From Jannaschia marina (lineage in GTDB: Bacteria; Pseudomonadota; Alphaproteobacteria; Rhodobacterales; Rhodobacteraceae), in assembly GCF_013404595.1 (NCBI RefSeq), contig NZ_JABVAX010000004.1, positions 62,001 through 126,000 of the forward strand: a stretch of 64,000 bases of DNA. The letters are read 5' to 3'. The notes beneath the pieces were generated by a model. The model saw only the letters and a list, made by a program, of their open reading frames with translations. It searched no databases and was not told where the DNA came from. Shown here piece after piece: positions 34,964 to 44,687 of the stretch; position 1 is the stretch's first letter; every line of letters begins with the position of its first letter. The position numbers were made by a program, and so were the translations under genes.

Positions 34964-36446
34964 CCTGCCAGGGCTTCACGAGGTTGCCGAAGCGGGTGAA
35001 GCGGCCCTCGAAGGCCAACTCGACCGTGCCGATGGGGCCGTGGCGCTGCTTGCCGATGATGACCTCGGCCTTGCCGTGGACGGCCTCCATCGCGGCCTGC
35101 CACTCGGCCATCTTGTCGAGCTGGTGGTCGCCCGGCTTCTCGCGTTCCTTGTAGTACTCCTCGCGGTAGACGAACATCACGACGTCCGCGTCCTGCTCGA
35201 TCGAGCCGGATTCCCGCAGGTCGGAAAGCTGGGGCCGCTTGTCCTCCCGGCTCTCGACCTGGCGGGAGAGCTGCGAGAGGGCGATCACCGGGATGTCGAG
35301 CTCCTTGGCGATGGCCTTCAGGCCCTGCGTGATCGCCGAGACCTCGTTGACGCGGCTGTCGCCGTGGCCCGGGGCCTTCACGAGTTGCAGGTAGTCCACG
35401 ATCAGCAGGTCGAGGCCGTGGGTGCGCTTCTGCCGCCGGGCGCGGGCGGCGAGCTGTGCGATGGGCAGGGCGGGCGTGTCGTCGATGTAGAGCGGACAGG
35501 CTTCCAGTGCCTTGGCGGCTTCCACGAAGCGGCGGAACTCGGCCTCGGTCATGTCGCCCTTGCGGATCTGCTCCGAGGGCACCTCGGAGGCCTCCGAGAG
35601 GACGCGGGCGGCGAGTTGCTCGGCCGACATCTCGAGCGAGTAGAAGCCCACGACCCCGCCCTCGACCGCGCCTTCGCGCCCGTCGTGGGTGATGCCGCGC
35701 TTGTAGGCCTTGGCGACGTTGAAGGCGATGTTGGTGGCGAGCGAAGTCTTCCCCATCGAGGGGCGGCCGGCGAGGATCAGGAGGTCGGAGCGGTGGAGGC
35801 CACCGAGCTTCTTGTCCATGTCGATGAGGCCGGTGGAGGTGCCGGCGAGGCCGCCGTCGCGCTGATAGGCGGCGTTGGCGACGTCGACCGCCTGCTTGAT
35901 GGCCGACAGGAAGGACTGGAAGCCGCTCTCGGCGCGGCCCTGTTCGGCGAGCTTGTAGAGCTTCGATTCGGCGTCGACGATCTGGTCCGCCGGCTCGCGC
36001 TCGACGTTGATGTCGGTGGCCTGCGCCTCGATGTCCCGGCCGAGCGCGATGAGCTCACGCCGGATGGCGAGGTCGTAGATGAGCTGCGCGTAGTCCCGCA
36101 CGGCGTACGCGGCGATGGCGGAGGCGGCGAGGGTGACGAGGTACTTCGGCCCGCCGAGCGCCTTGAGGCCCTCGTCCTCCTCGAGGAAGGGCTTGAGCGT
36201 GACGGGCGAGGCGAGAGCGTTCTTCTGGATGCGCGCGGCGCAGATCTCGAAGACGCGGGCGTGGACCGGGTCGTAGAAATGCTCGCCCGAGATGACGCTC
36301 GCCGCCCGGTCGTAGAGGTCGTTGTCGGTGAGGAGCGCGCCCAGAAGCTGCTGCTCCGCCTCGATGTTGTGCGGCAGCGTCTCCGCCGTGCCCTCGTCCT
36401 GCGTGGCGGGGAGATAGCCCTCGTCCATGCGCGTGATCTCGTTCAT
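34953..36446 (-). CDS. dnaB: Replicative DNA helicase
   Basis: A 497-residue DnaB. The N-terminal domain (PHNIEAEQQLLGALLTDNDLYDRA) is followed by a linker and the RecA-like motor with Walker A AGRPSMGKTSLATNIAFNV near residue 230, DLLIVDYLQLV, and LSQLSRQVESREDKRPQLSDLRESGSIEQDADVV. It unwinds DNA ahead of the replisome. The start MNEITRMDEG at 36446 is preferred to an upstream in-frame start. It heads dnaB-ridA-like-alr. No intein was seen. Confidence 0.98.
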   Translation of the reverse strand: MNEITRMDEGYLPATQDEGTAETLPHNIEAEQQLLGALLTDNDLYDRAASVISGEHFYDPVHARVFEICAARIQKNALASPVTLKPFLEEDEGLKALGGPKYLVTLAASAIAAYAVRDYAQLIYDLAIRRELIALGRDIEAQATDINVEREPADQIVDAESKLYKLAEQGRAESGFQSFLSAIKQAVDVANAAYQRDGGLAGTSTGLIDMDKKLGGLHRSDLLILAGRPSMGKTSLATNIAFNVAKAYKRGITHDGREGAVEGGVVGFYSLEMSAEQLAARVLSEASEVPSEQIRKGDMTEAEFRRFVEAAKALEACPLYIDDTPALPIAQLAARARRQKRTHGLDLLIVDYLQLVKAPGHGDSRVNEVSAITQGLKAIAKELDIPVIALSQLSRQVESREDKRPQLSDLRESGSIEQDADVVMFVYREEYYKEREKPGDHQLDKMAEWQAAMEAVHGKAEVIIGKQRHGPIGTVELAFEGRFTRFGNLVKPWQDGR

Positions 36447-36612
36447 TTGACTGCCCCCGCCGGGCGTGGACCGCCCGGTCACCGATTTGCCTCGGAACCT
36501 TTCACAGTGGGATACAGAATGGCGCGGCCTGCGGCAACTTGGATAAGATGTGCATAGCCTGTGAGTGACGGGATTCGACGCGGCGACAGGGGGTTACGGC
36601 GCGAAGTTTTTC

Positions 36613-37062
36613 TCAGCTGGCGGAGCCGCCCGCCGCGATGCGCTCAAGCTCCTCGCGCCAGTCGCAGGCAAGACCGTCGCCGTCCTCGTCGAGCCTGTGA
36701 CGATCGTTGCGAGGGCCGCCGGAGCCCATGAGCTCCGCTTGCGCGGCGGCGGGCAGGACGAAGTCCGAGCAATTGATCCCGTCGAGGTCGGGGTCGTCCT
36801 GTCGCGGCCGTCGCCAGCGGCCGGGGCGTGCCTCGGCGAGACTGCGTTGCCCGAGGAAAGACGCGCCGCTGCGGACTTCCCCGCGACTGCCGAGTTCCGC
36901 CTCGACCTGGCTCAACTCCAGCCGGTCCTCCGTGGTCGCCTGCATCTGCCAGAGCGTCGCGGTGTCGAGCCCGTTGATCCGCCGCGCCTCTTGGCGCGCC
37001 GCCTCCGGCGAGACGCCGCCGCAGCCGGCGAGACCGATCAGCAGAAGCAATTCGAGGCGCAT
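36613..37062 (-). CDS. Lipoprotein with Excalibur-like calcium-binding C-terminus
   Basis: A 149-residue protein. The lipobox is IGLAGC (Cys14), so it is lipid-anchored after cleavage. A helical middle (AARQEARRINGLDTATLWQMQATTEDRLELSQVEAELGSR) leads to a C-terminal domain with DPDLDGINCSDF and DEDGDGLACDW, the Asp-rich loop plus Cys-Asp-Trp pattern of Excalibur domains; the two Cys probably form a disulfide. Envelope-located; partner unknown. Downstream of pyrE on the same strand. Confidence 0.82.
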   Translation of the reverse strand: MRLELLLLIGLAGCGGVSPEAARQEARRINGLDTATLWQMQATTEDRLELSQVEAELGSRGEVRSGASFLGQRSLAEARPGRWRRPRQDDPDLDGINCSDFVLPAAAQAELMGSGGPRNDRHRLDEDGDGLACDWREELERIAAGGSAS

Positions 37063-37113
37063 GGCGACCTCCGATGTATCCGTTCGCCCGACCCGGCTCT
37101 GCGCATCCGGGTT

Positions 37114-37791
37114 TCAGCTCCGGTTGCGCTCCTGCCAGGCACGCGGATCGTTCAGGAACGCCTCCACGCCGGCAAGTGTCTCGGCGTCGAAGTGGCCCTG
37201 TGCGCGGGCCTCTGCCAGAACGTCCCACCAGGTGCACAGGCTGTGCAGCGTGACGCCGTGGTCGCCGAGCGTCCTGGTGATCTCGGGGAAGATGCCGTAG
37301 CTGAAGAGGACGGAGGTATGGGCGCAGGTGGCCCCGGTGTCGCGGATCGCGTCGACGAAGGAGAGTTTCGAGCCGCCGTCGGTCGTCATGTCCTCGACCA
37401 GCAGCACGCGGTCGCCCTCGGCCATCACGCCCTCGATCCGCGCGTTGCGGCCGTAGCCCTTGGGCTTCTTGCGCACGTAGGCCATCGGCAGGGCCAGCCG
37501 CTCGGCCATCCAGGCCCCGAAGGGAATGCCCGCCGTCTCGCCGCCCGCGACGACGTCGAAGGCCTCGAACCCCGCGTCGCGCATGGTGGTCACGGCGAGG
37601 AAATCCATCAGCGTCGCGCGGATGCGGGGATAGGAGATGAGCTTGCGGCAGTCGATGTAGGTCGGGCTCGGCAGGCCGGAGGCGAGCGTGAAGGGCTCGC
37701 GCGAATTGAAGTGCACCGCGCCGACCTCCAGCAGGGTGCGGGCCGTCAGCCGGGCGATCTCGTCTTTCGCGGGGAAGCTCGTGGGGATCAT
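37114..37791 (-). CDS. pyrE: Orotate phosphoribosyltransferase
   Basis: A 225-residue OPRTase, pyrimidine step from orotate and PRPP to [44 protein letters not shown] at the N-terminus, [14 protein letters not shown] loop, and the PRPP motif [13 protein letters not shown] near residue 133. It follows pyrC on the same strand, 75 bases apart, with a perfect palindrome between them. Confidence 0.97.
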   Translation of the reverse strand: MIPTSFPAKDEIARLTARTLLEVGAVHFNSREPFTLASGLPSPTYIDCRKLISYPRIRATLMDFLAVTTMRDAGFEAFDVVAGGETAGIPFGAWMAERLALPMAYVRKKPKGYGRNARIEGVMAEGDRVLLVEDMTTDGGSKLSFVDAIRDTGATCAHTSVLFSYGIFPEITRTLGDHGVTLHSLCTWWDVLAEARAQGHFDAETLAGVEAFLNDPRAWQERNRS

Positions 37792-37811
37792 CTGTCGCGT
37801 TCCTTCTGGCG

Positions 37812-37835
37812 GCCTTTCCTTCGCGAAGGAAAGGC
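37812..37835. repeat. Perfect 24-bp palindrome between pyrC and pyrE
   Basis: GCCTTTCCTTCG followed at once by its reverse complement CGAAGGAAAGGC. In RNA it would be a hairpin of about 10 bp with a tight TCGCGA-region loop, 21 bases upstream of the pyrE ATG on the minus strand. It could be an intercistronic processing or attenuation hairpin, a protein-binding site or a dispersed repeat. Confidence 0.6.
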
Positions 37836-37866
37836 GGGTGGCAGGTTCTTCGGGAAGACCCTGCGT

Positions 37867-38883
37867 CTAGCGGACATGCCAATGCACGGGGTGGCCCGGG
37901 TCGAAGAGCGTGACCGACTGGCCATGGGCCTCGATCCGCTCGGGGAAGGTCCGGGCCGCGCCCTTTTCCAGCGTCAGCGTGTCGTCGTTGACGGGCAGCC
38001 TGTAGTGCGCGGGCCCGTTCAGGGAGGTGAAGGCCTCGAGCCGGTCGAGCGCGCCTTCCTCCTCGAAGATATGGGCCAGGAGGGGCAGGGCGTGGGGTGC
38101 GGTGAAGCAGCCGGCGGAGCAGCAGGCGCTTTCCTTGGCGTGGGTCGGATGCGGCGCGCTGTCGGTGCCGAGGAAGAAAGGGCCGTCGCCCGAGGTGGCG
38201 GCGGCGCGCAGCGATTCCTGATGCGTCGCGCGCTTGAGGATCGGCAGGCAGTAGAAATGCGGCCGCATCCCGCCCGCGAGCATGTCGTTGCGGTTCGCCA
38301 TCAGGTGCTGGACGGTGATCGTGGCTCCCACGCCCGGGTTGGCGCGGACCCAGTCGACGGCCTCGGTCGTGGTGACATGTTCGAGCGTCAGTTTCAGGCC
38401 GGGGTGGGCCGCGCGCAGGGGCGTCAGCACCCGGTCGAGGAAGCGCGCCTCTCGGTCGAAGATGTCGACCTCGCGGTCCGTCACCTCGCCGTGGAGGCAA
38501 AGCGGCACGCGGGCTTCTTCCATCGCGGCGAGGACGGGGCGCACGGCCTCGATGTCGCGCACCCCCGAGGCGGAGTTCGTCGTGGCCCCGGCGGGATAGA
38601 GCTTCACGGCGGTGACGATCCCGGCCGCATGGGCGGCGACGACGTCGGCCGGATCGGTGCCTTCGGTCAGGTAGAGCGTCATCAGGGGTTCGGCGAAACC
38701 CGCGGCGATCACCCGGTCGCGGTAGGCGGCGGCCTCGGCCCCGGTGACGACGGGCGGCACGAGGTTCGGCATGATGATGGCGCGGCGGAAATCCCGGCTC
38801 TCGGGGGCGACGGCGCGCAGCATGTCGTCGTCGCGCAGGTGCAGGTGCCAGTCGTCGGGCCGGCGGATCGTGAGGCTCTCCAT
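37867..38883 (-). CDS. pyrC: Dihydroorotase
   Basis: A 338-residue class II dihydroorotase (E. coli PyrC type). Metal ligands in [13 protein letters not shown] near residue 10, the carbamylated-lysine strand [19 protein letters not shown] near 95, LCLHGEV near 140, and [10 protein letters not shown] near 170; ENxD-type loop FLGTDSAPH near 247. It makes dihydroorotate from carbamoyl aspartate. pyrC-pyrE form an operon divergent from ureD. Confidence 0.97.
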   Translation of the reverse strand: MESLTIRRPDDWHLHLRDDDMLRAVAPESRDFRRAIIMPNLVPPVVTGAEAAAYRDRVIAAGFAEPLMTLYLTEGTDPADVVAAHAAGIVTAVKLYPAGATTNSASGVRDIEAVRPVLAAMEEARVPLCLHGEVTDREVDIFDREARFLDRVLTPLRAAHPGLKLTLEHVTTTEAVDWVRANPGVGATITVQHLMANRNDMLAGGMRPHFYCLPILKRATHQESLRAAATSGDGPFFLGTDSAPHPTHAKESACCSAGCFTAPHALPLLAHIFEEEGALDRLEAFTSLNGPAHYRLPVNDDTLTLEKGAARTFPERIEAHGQSVTLFDPGHPVHWHVR

Positions 38884-38937
38884 GGCTCACCCGGTAACGC
38901 CCTTGCGGCCCGATGGCCAGAGGGTCACTCTGCGCCG

Positions 38938-39738
38938 ATGCTCGATCGTCCCCATCTCCAGCGCGTCAAGGGCGAGGCCCGCGTGGCGCTCGGCCGCGCC
39001 GGTCTGCGCGACCTGCGGCAGGCCGGGTCGGCCAAGGCGATGCTGCCGCGCGTCGACGGGGCCGAGCCGGAGGTCGTGTTCCTGAACACCGCCGGGGGCG
39101 TGACGGCGGGCGACCGGCTCGACTATGCGCTGGCCCTCGGGCCGGGGGCGCGGGCGGTCGGGGCAACGCAGACGGCGGAACGGGCCTATCGCGCGCCGGA
39201 CGGCCGCGGACGGATCGAGACCCTGCTGACGGTGGGCGCGGGCGCGCATCTCGACTGGCTGCCGCAGGAGACGATTCTCTTCGAGGGGGCGGGTCTCGAC
39301 CGGGTGACGGAGGTGGAGCTGGCCGAGGGCGCGACGTTCCTCGGGGTCGATACCCTGGTCCTGGGGCGCGCGGCCCACGGTGAGACGCTGCGGGACGTGC
39401 GGCTGGAGGATCGGCGGCGGGTGACCCGTGGCGGCGTGCCCCTGCACGAGGAGCACCTGTCGCTCGACGCGGGCGCGCTGGCCGATCCGGCGGCACTCGG
39501 GGGCGCCCGGGCGCTGGCGACGCTCGTGCTGATCGCGCCCGATGCGGCGGACCGGCTGGCCGGACTGCGGGCCGCGCTCCCCGCGCCTTCGGTGCGCGCC
39601 GCCGTCTCCGCCTGGGAGGGGCGGCTCGTCGCGCGGCTCGCCGCCCCCGATCCGGCCCCGTTGCGCCGGGCGCTCATCTCGGCCATCGTGGCGCTGCGCG
39701 GCACCCCGATGCCGCGCGTCTGGCAAACCGACGACTGA
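38938..39738 (+). CDS. ureD: Urease accessory protein UreD
   Basis: A 266-residue UreD (UreH), the scaffold that binds apo-urease with UreF and UreG for nickel insertion. [37 protein letters not shown] and [16 protein letters not shown] are family motifs. ATG 38938 is used; the longer frame upstream overlaps pyrC on the other strand. It is divergent from pyrC by 54 bases and starts the urease cluster, 8 bases before ureA. Confidence 0.95.
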   Translation: MLDRPHLQRVKGEARVALGRAGLRDLRQAGSAKAMLPRVDGAEPEVVFLNTAGGVTAGDRLDYALALGPGARAVGATQTAERAYRAPDGRGRIETLLTVGAGAHLDWLPQETILFEGAGLDRVTEVELAEGATFLGVDTLVLGRAAHGETLRDVRLEDRRRVTRGGVPLHEEHLSLDAGALADPAALGGARALATLVLIAPDAADRLAGLRAALPAPSVRAAVSAWEGRLVARLAAPDPAPLRRALISAIVALRGTPMPRVWQTDD

Positions 39739-39746
39739 GGCCGCAG

Positions 39747-40067
39747 ATGAACCTGACCCCGCGCGAAAAGGACAAGCTCCTCGTGAGCGTCGCGGCCATG
39801 GTGGCGCGCGGGCGGCTGGAGCGGGGGTGCAAGCTCAACCATCCCGAGGCGATCGCGCTCATCACCGATTTCGTGGTCGAGGGCGCGCGCGACGGGCGGT
39901 CGGTCGCCGACCTGATGCAGGCCGGTGCCCACGTCATCACCGCCGATCAGTGCATGGCGGGCATTCCCGAGATGATCCATGACGTGCAAGTCGAGGCGAC
40001 GTTCCCCGACGGCACGAAGCTCGTGACCGTCCACCACCCGATCCGGGTGACGGAGGCGGCGGAATGA
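39747..40067 (+). CDS. ureA: Urease gamma subunit
   Basis: A 106-residue UreA, slightly longer than the usual 100. [42 protein letters not shown] and [44 protein letters not shown] are highly conserved. Overlaps ureB by 4 bases (ATGA). Part of the (UreABC)3 enzyme that hydrolyses urea to ammonia and carbamate. Confidence 0.98.
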   Translation: MNLTPREKDKLLVSVAAMVARGRLERGCKLNHPEAIALITDFVVEGARDGRSVADLMQAGAHVITADQCMAGIPEMIHDVQVEATFPDGTKLVTVHHPIRVTEAAE

Positions 40068-40369
40068 TCCCCGGCGAGATCCTGACGGCGGCGGGCGAGA
40101 TCACGCTCAACGCCGGGGCGGAGGCCGTGACGGTCGAGGTGGCGAACACCGGCGACCGGCCGGTGCAGGTGGGCAGCCACTATCACTTCGCGGAGACGAA
40201 CGCCGCGCTCGATTTCGATCGCGACGCGGCGCGGGGCCGGCGGCTCGACATCGCGGCCGGAACGGCGATCCGGTTCGAACCGGGGCAGACGCGGCGCGTG
40301 GCGCTGGTGCTGCTCTCGGGGGACCGGGTTGTTCAGGGCTTCAACGGCCAGGTCCAGGGCCCACTCTAG
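40064..40369 (+). CDS. ureB: Urease beta subunit
   Basis: A 101-residue Ure[57 protein letters not shown] and the C-terminal VVQGFNGQV are diagnostic. It is a separate gene, not fused to gamma. Unusually, ureC does not follow at once: 2.6 kb with four other genes and a 92-residue frame lie between. Confidence 0.98.
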   Translation: MIPGEILTAAGEITLNAGAEAVTVEVANTGDRPVQVGSHYHFAETNAALDFDRDAARGRRLDIAAGTAIRFEPGQTRRVALVLLSGDRVVQGFNGQVQGPL

Positions 40370-40373
40370 CAGG

Positions 40374-40652
40374 ATGTACCAGCTCTTCGATCTCCAGCTG
40401 CGCACGGCGCAGATGCTCGTCGAGGCGCAAGGCGTGGTGAACCTGCGGCTGATGGGGCTGGCGGGTCTCGTGCCGTCGCGCTCGGACGAGGTGCTGCGGA
40501 TGGTTTTGGAGAAACAGAGTGCCTTCGCCGAGGCGGGCCTCGCGGCGACGGGCGCGCTCATGGCCGGCAAGACGCCGGCGCAGGCCTATGACCTCGCGCT
40601 TGCGCCCATCGGACGGCGAACACGAGACAACGCGCGCCGCCTCGCGCGGTAG
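40374..40652 (+). CDS. Small helical protein of unknown function next to ureB
   Basis: 92 residues: MYQLFDLQLRTAQMLVEAQ, LRLMGLAGL, RMVLEKQSAFAEAGLAATGALMAGK and a basic end RRTRDNARRLAR. It reads as an all-helical soluble protein, faintly like a phasin. AGG lies directly before the ATG, so the ribosome-binding site is not clear; it starts 4 bases after ureB and must be coupled. I recall similar small proteins in Rhodobacteraceae carrying an unfounded antifreeze label. Function unknown. Confidence 0.65.
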   Translation: MYQLFDLQLRTAQMLVEAQGVVNLRLMGLAGLVPSRSDEVLRMVLEKQSAFAEAGLAATGALMAGKTPAQAYDLALAPIGRRTRDNARRLAR

Positions 40653-40785
40653 GCGCGCGGGCAGGTCCGTCCGCTCAAGGAACAGGTGCCGGTGCCCGAA
40701 CGGGGGTGCCCGTGGACCTCACGCTTGACAGGCCCCCGCGGGATTTGGGCTACTGGCGCCAAAGACCGAAGCCGGAGGAAGACCC

Positions 40786-41601
40786 ATGTGTGATGTCTGC
40801 GTGATGAATGCCGTCAAGGACCGGATGCTGTCGCGGCGCGACCTGTTGCGCGGCGGGGCGGCGGCCGGCGTGGCCGGGGCGGCGGGCCTCGCCGCGGTGC
40901 CCGCCGTGGCCGACGCCCATGGCTCGGTCTTCGACATGACCCATACCTATGGCCCCGATTTCCCGACGTTCTTCGGCGAGCCGGGCATCGCGCTCGAACA
41001 GGCGTTCAACTTCGAGGAAAACGGCTTCAACCTCTTCAACCTGACGATCAACGAGCATACCGGCACGCATATCGACGCGCCGCTCCATTTCTCGGAGGAC
41101 GGCAAGTCGGTGGACGAGATCGAGGTCGGCAACCTCGTGGTGCCGCTCTGCGTGATCGACATCCGCGAGAAGGCCGATGCCGATCCGGACGCGCAGGTGA
41201 CGCCCGACGACCTGGCGGCCTGGATCGAGGTGAACGGCGATATTCCCGACCGGTCCTGCGTGGCGATGCTCTCGGGCTGGGGCGACAAGGTCGCGGAGCC
41301 GGCCTATCGCGGCGCGGACGACGCGGGCGGGCTGCATTTCCCCGGCTTCCACCCCGAGGCCACGGCCATGCTGCTGGAACAGACGTCGGCGGCGGCGATG
41401 GCGGTCGACACGCTCTCGCTCGATCACGGGCCCTCGCAGGATTTCGCGACCCACTACGCCTGGCTCCCGGCCGGCCGCTACGGGATCGAGAACCTCGCCG
41501 GGCTCGAGCAGATGCCTCCCGCCGGGGCCACGCTCATCGTCGGCGCGCCGAAGCACGCGGGCGGCACCGGCGGTCCGGCCCGGATCCTGGCGATGGCCTG
41601 A
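40786..41601 (+). CDS. Tat-exported cyclase/kynurenine-formamidase-like hydrolase
   Basis: A 271-residue protein of the cyclase family (Pfam Cyclase). The twin-arginine signal is SRRDLLRG with hydrophobic AAAGVAGAAGLAAVPAVADA after it. The metal motif HTGTHIDAPLHF is near residue 91, with a later His in SLDHGPSQDF. N-terminal MCDVCVMNAVKDRM is unusual before a Tat motif. It would act in the periplasm on an amide or lactone; the substrate is unknown. It sits between ureB and ureC but has no known urease role. Confidence 0.9.
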   Translation: MCDVCVMNAVKDRMLSRRDLLRGGAAAGVAGAAGLAAVPAVADAHGSVFDMTHTYGPDFPTFFGEPGIALEQAFNFEENGFNLFNLTINEHTGTHIDAPLHFSEDGKSVDEIEVGNLVVPLCVIDIREKADADPDAQVTPDDLAAWIEVNGDIPDRSCVAMLSGWGDKVAEPAYRGADDAGGLHFPGFHPEATAMLLEQTSAAAMAVDTLSLDHGPSQDFATHYAWLPAGRYGIENLAGLEQMPPAGATLIVGAPKHAGGTGGPARILAMA

Positions 41602-41819
41602 AGCGTCCCACCCAAGGCCCGATTCGAACTGCGTGACCCGTCGGCGCACCGCTCTGACGGGATCGAGGTTTTCGCCAAACGAATGCCGCGGGTCCAGTGC
41701 AGCAGGAATTGCCTCGGCGTCTTTTCGCTGGATTTGCGATGCGGAGATGTGGCGCTTGCCGCCCGCTCCGTACGGTCGCCCCCTGATGACGGGAGAGATC
41801 AGCGAAAAGGGAGCGCGAC

Positions 41820-42140
41820 ATGCCCGACACCATCGAAGACGTCACTGCCGTCACCCCGGAGGACGGCGGTCACGGAGAGGAGATCGTCGTCACCGCGACG
41901 CCGGAGCCCGACAGCTTCTTCAACGTCGACTCGTTCGACTTCTGGGATTTCGGTCCCGGCGAGAGCGTCCTGAGACAATACGACCACGATCTGGGCGTGG
42001 GACGGCAGATCGTGATCGCACCGGACGGGACGCGGATGTTCCAGTACTTCGAGCATTCGGAGACGGAACCGCATGTCCACGACGTACCACGCGACGTCAT
42101 TTTCATGGGCGAGCCGGACAACGTCTACGACCTCTACTGA
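41820..42140 (+). CDS. Small acidic protein of unknown function
   Basis: 106 residues, strongly acidic, without membrane segment or signal. SFFNVDSFDFWDFGPGESVLRQYDHDLGVGRQIVIAPDG and HSETEPHVHDVPRDVIFMGEPDNVYDLY are its aromatic and His-rich parts; the His/Asp cluster could bind metal. AAAGGGAGCG precedes the ATG at a fair distance. Not recognised. It lies in the stretch between ureB and ureC. A gap of 218 bases separates it from the cyclase gene and of 243 bases from the next gene; nothing else was seen there. Confidence 0.6.
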   Translation: MPDTIEDVTAVTPEDGGHGEEIVVTATPEPDSFFNVDSFDFWDFGPGESVLRQYDHDLGVGRQIVIAPDGTRMFQYFEHSETEPHVHDVPRDVIFMGEPDNVYDLY

Positions 42141-42383
42141 TTTGACGCTTCCGCGCGTCTTCTCGGCTGAGGGGCCAGTGCGGCACCCCTACGTGTCCGA
42201 CGTCGATGCCGTGGCGCGGGTTCTGCAGCGAGCCGGGGTCGCCGTGTTCGCGAGTTCGGGTGGGGCCGCGGAAACCTGCGCAACTGAGCGAAACCAGGCT
42301 ATCTCGACTGCTCCGGTTGCGCTGGATCAAGGCCCGACCTGCGCGGGGTAGACAGGCTGGTGGCAGAGATCGGAGGAGAGCCC

Positions 42384-42881
42384 ATGCCCGCCACCACCAA
42401 GGATGAATTACTCGCGCTCTTCGACCGCGACTACGCCAAGCTGCGGGCGCTGATCGACGGGATCCCGGAGGCGGCTGCGCTGCGCAAGGGCGATGACGAT
42501 GTCTCGATCAAGGACATCGTCGGGCACCGGGCGCATTGGATCGCGCTCTTTCTCGGCTGGCAGGCAGAGGCCGCGGCGGGCGGACCCGTCCATATTCCCG
42601 CCGAAGGTTACAAGTGGTCCGAACTCAAGGCCTACAATGCCAAGGTCCGTGCCGATCAGGCGCACATGAGCTGGCCGGAGACGCGCGCCCTGCTGGCGGA
42701 CGGTCACGCCCGGATCCTGCGGTTCGTGCAGGAGACGGAGGCCGGCGCGCTCTATGGGCCGCCGATGGTCGGACAGACCAAGTGGACGGTGGGCCGCTAT
42801 GCCGAGGCCTCGGGGCCGAGCCACTATCGTTCGGCGGTGCGGGCGATCCGCGCCCTGCTTCGACAGATGCCCGATTCTTGA
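42384..42881 (+). CDS. ClbS/DfsB family four-helix protein
   Basis: 165 residues when started at MPATTKDELL after a GGAGGAG site at 42372-42378; an ATG 24 bases upstream lacks one. TTKDELLALFDRDYAKLRALIDGI, then DISIKDIVGHRAHW-like VSIKDIVGHRAHWIALFLGW and a final HYRSAVRAIRALLRQ match the ClbS/DfsB family. Members include ClbS, which protects E. coli from colibactin; others are uncharacterised. It precedes ureC by 96 bases and has no evident urease role. Confidence 0.85.
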   Translation: MPATTKDELLALFDRDYAKLRALIDGIPEAAALRKGDDDVSIKDIVGHRAHWIALFLGWQAEAAAGGPVHIPAEGYKWSELKAYNAKVRADQAHMSWPETRALLADGHARILRFVQETEAGALYGPPMVGQTKWTVGRYAEASGPSHYRSAVRAIRALLRQMPDS

Positions 42882-42977
42882 GCAGGCCGGCGGTGTGCGT
42901 GGCGGAGGGCGCGCGGCGGGTTTGACACCCCCCGGGCGGCCCCCCAGTGTGAGCGCGCAGACCACCCGAGAGGCCAC

Positions 42978-44687
42978 ATGCCGACCACGATCTCCCGCCG
43001 CGCCTATGCCGACATGTACGGCCCCACCACCGGCGACCGCGTCCGTCTCGCCGATACCGAGCTCTTCATCGAGGTCGAGCGCGACCTGACCACCTACGGC
43101 GAGGAGGTGAAGTTCGGCGGCGGCAAGGTCATCCGGGACGGGATGGGCCAGTCGCAGCGTACGCGGGCCGAGGGGACGGTCGACACCGTCATCACCAACG
43201 CGCTGATCGTCGATCATACCGGCATCGTGAAGGCAGACGTGGGCCTGCGGGACGGGCGCATCTTCGCCATCGGCAAGGCCGGCAACCCCGACACGCAGCC
43301 GGGCGTCGATATCGTGATCGGGCCGGGGACGGAGGCCATCGCGGGCGAGGGGCGCATCCTGACGGCGGGGGGCTTCGACGCGCATATCCACTTCATCTGC
43401 CCCCAGCAGATCGAGGATGCCCTGCACTCGGGCATGACGACCATGCTCGGCGGCGGCACGGGTCCCGCCCATGGCACGCTCGCCACGACCTGCACGCCGG
43501 GGCCCTGGCACATCGGGCGGATGATCCAGAGCTTCGACGCCTTCCCCGTGAACCTCGCGCTGTCGGGCAAGGGCAACGCGTCGCGCCCGGATGCGATCTA
43601 CGAGATGGTGGATGCGGGGGCCTGCGCGCTCAAGCTCCACGAGGACTGGGGCACGACGCCCGCGGCCATCGACACCTGCCTGACCGTCGCCGACGACCTG
43701 GACGTGCAGGTGATGATCCACACCGATACGCTCAACGAAAGCGGCTTCGTCGAGAATACGATCGCCGCAATGAAGGGCCGGACGATCCACGCCTTCCACA
43801 CCGAGGGCGCGGGCGGGGGCCATGCGCCCGACATCATCAAGGTCTGCGGGCTGGAGCATGTGATCCCGTCGTCCACCAACCCGACGCGGCCCTATACGGT
43901 GAACACGCTGGAAGAGCATCTCGACATGCTTATGGTCTGCCACCACCTCGACAAGGCGATCCCCGAGGACGTGGCCTTTGCCGAGAGCCGCATCCGCAAG
44001 GAGACCATCGCCGCCGAGGATATCCTGCACGACATGGGCGCGATGAGCATCATCGCCTCCGACAGCCAGGCCATGGGCCGGGTGGGCGAGGTCGCCATCC
44101 GGACCTGGCAGACGGCCGACAAGATGAAGCGCCAGCGCGGGCGCCTGCCCGAGGAGACGGGCGACAACGACAACCTGCGCGTGCGCCGCTACATCGCGAA
44201 GTACACGATCAACCCGGCCATCGCCCACGGGATCAGCCACGAGATCGGGTCGGTCGAGGTGGGCAAGCGCGCCGATCTCTGCCTATGGTCGCCCGCCTTC
44301 TTCGGGGTGAAGCCCGAGATGGTGCTGGTCGGCGGCACGATCGCCATGGCGCAGATGGGCGACCCCAATGCTTCCATCCCCACGCCGCAGCCGGTGCATT
44401 CGCGTCCGATGTGGGGGACGTTCGGGCGGTCGGTGGAGCGCGGATCGGTCGTCTTCGCGAGCGCCTCGGCGGTGGAGGCGGGCCTCTCGGAGCGGCTTGG
44501 CACGGCGAAGGAGATGATCGCGGTCCGGGGGACGCGGGGGATCGGGAAGAAAGACATGATCCTGAACGATGCGCTGCCGCAGATCGAGGTGGACCCGGAG
44601 ACCTATGAAGTGCGCGCCGACGGGGAACTCCTGACCTGCGCGCCGGCGGAGGAGCTGCCGATGGCGCAGCGGTACTTCCTGTTTTGA
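42978..44687 (+). CDS. ureC: Urease alpha subunit (catalytic)
   Basis: A 569-residue Ure[23 protein letters not shown] opens the protein; nickel ligands are in [13 protein letters not shown], the carbamylated lysine is K219 in ALKLHEDWG, then [15 protein letters not shown] and [22 protein letters not shown] (flap and catalytic His). C-terminal PMAQRYFLF is standard. It hydrolyses urea at a dinickel centre. Its stop overlaps the TTG start of the next gene. Confidence 0.98.
   Translation: MPTTISRRAYADMYGPTTGDRVRLADTELFIEVERDLTTYGEEVKFGGGKVIRDGMGQSQRTRAEGTVDTVITNALIVDHTGIVKADVGLRDGRIFAIGKAGNPDTQPGVDIVIGPGTEAIAGEGRILTAGGFDAHIHFICPQQIEDALHSGMTTMLGGGTGPAHGTLATTCTPGPWHIGRMIQSFDAFPVNLALSGKGNASRPDAIYEMVDAGACALKLHEDWGTTPAAIDTCLTVADDLDVQVMIHTDTLNESGFVENTIAAMKGRTIHAFHTEGAGGGHAPDIIKVCGLEHVIPSSTNPTRPYTVNTLEEHLDMLMVCHHLDKAIPEDVAFAESRIRKETIAAEDILHDMGAMSIIASDSQAMGRVGEVAIRTWQTADKMKRQRGRLPEETGDNDNLRVRRYIAKYTINPAIAHGISHEIGSVEVGKRADLCLWSPAFFGVKPEMVLVGGTIAMAQMGDPNASIPTPQPVHSRPMWGTFGRSVERGSVVFASASAVEAGLSERLGTAKEMIAVRGTRGIGKKDMILNDALPQIEVDPETYEVRADGELLTCAPAEELPMAQRYFLF

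Noticed and set aside
36565-38900. Very long plus-strand frame opposite pyrE and pyrC
   Set aside because: Only its 3' end (ureD from 38938) has family support; the rest is antisense to pyrC, pyrE and a lipoprotein gene.
41608-41660. GATTCGAAC, like the T-loop of a tRNA on the minus strand
   Set aside because: The flanking bases do not form a five-pair T-stem and no acceptor or anticodon arm is present.
42408-44240. 610-residue frame opposite ureC
   Set aside because: Antisense to a complete urease alpha subunit; no motif of its own.
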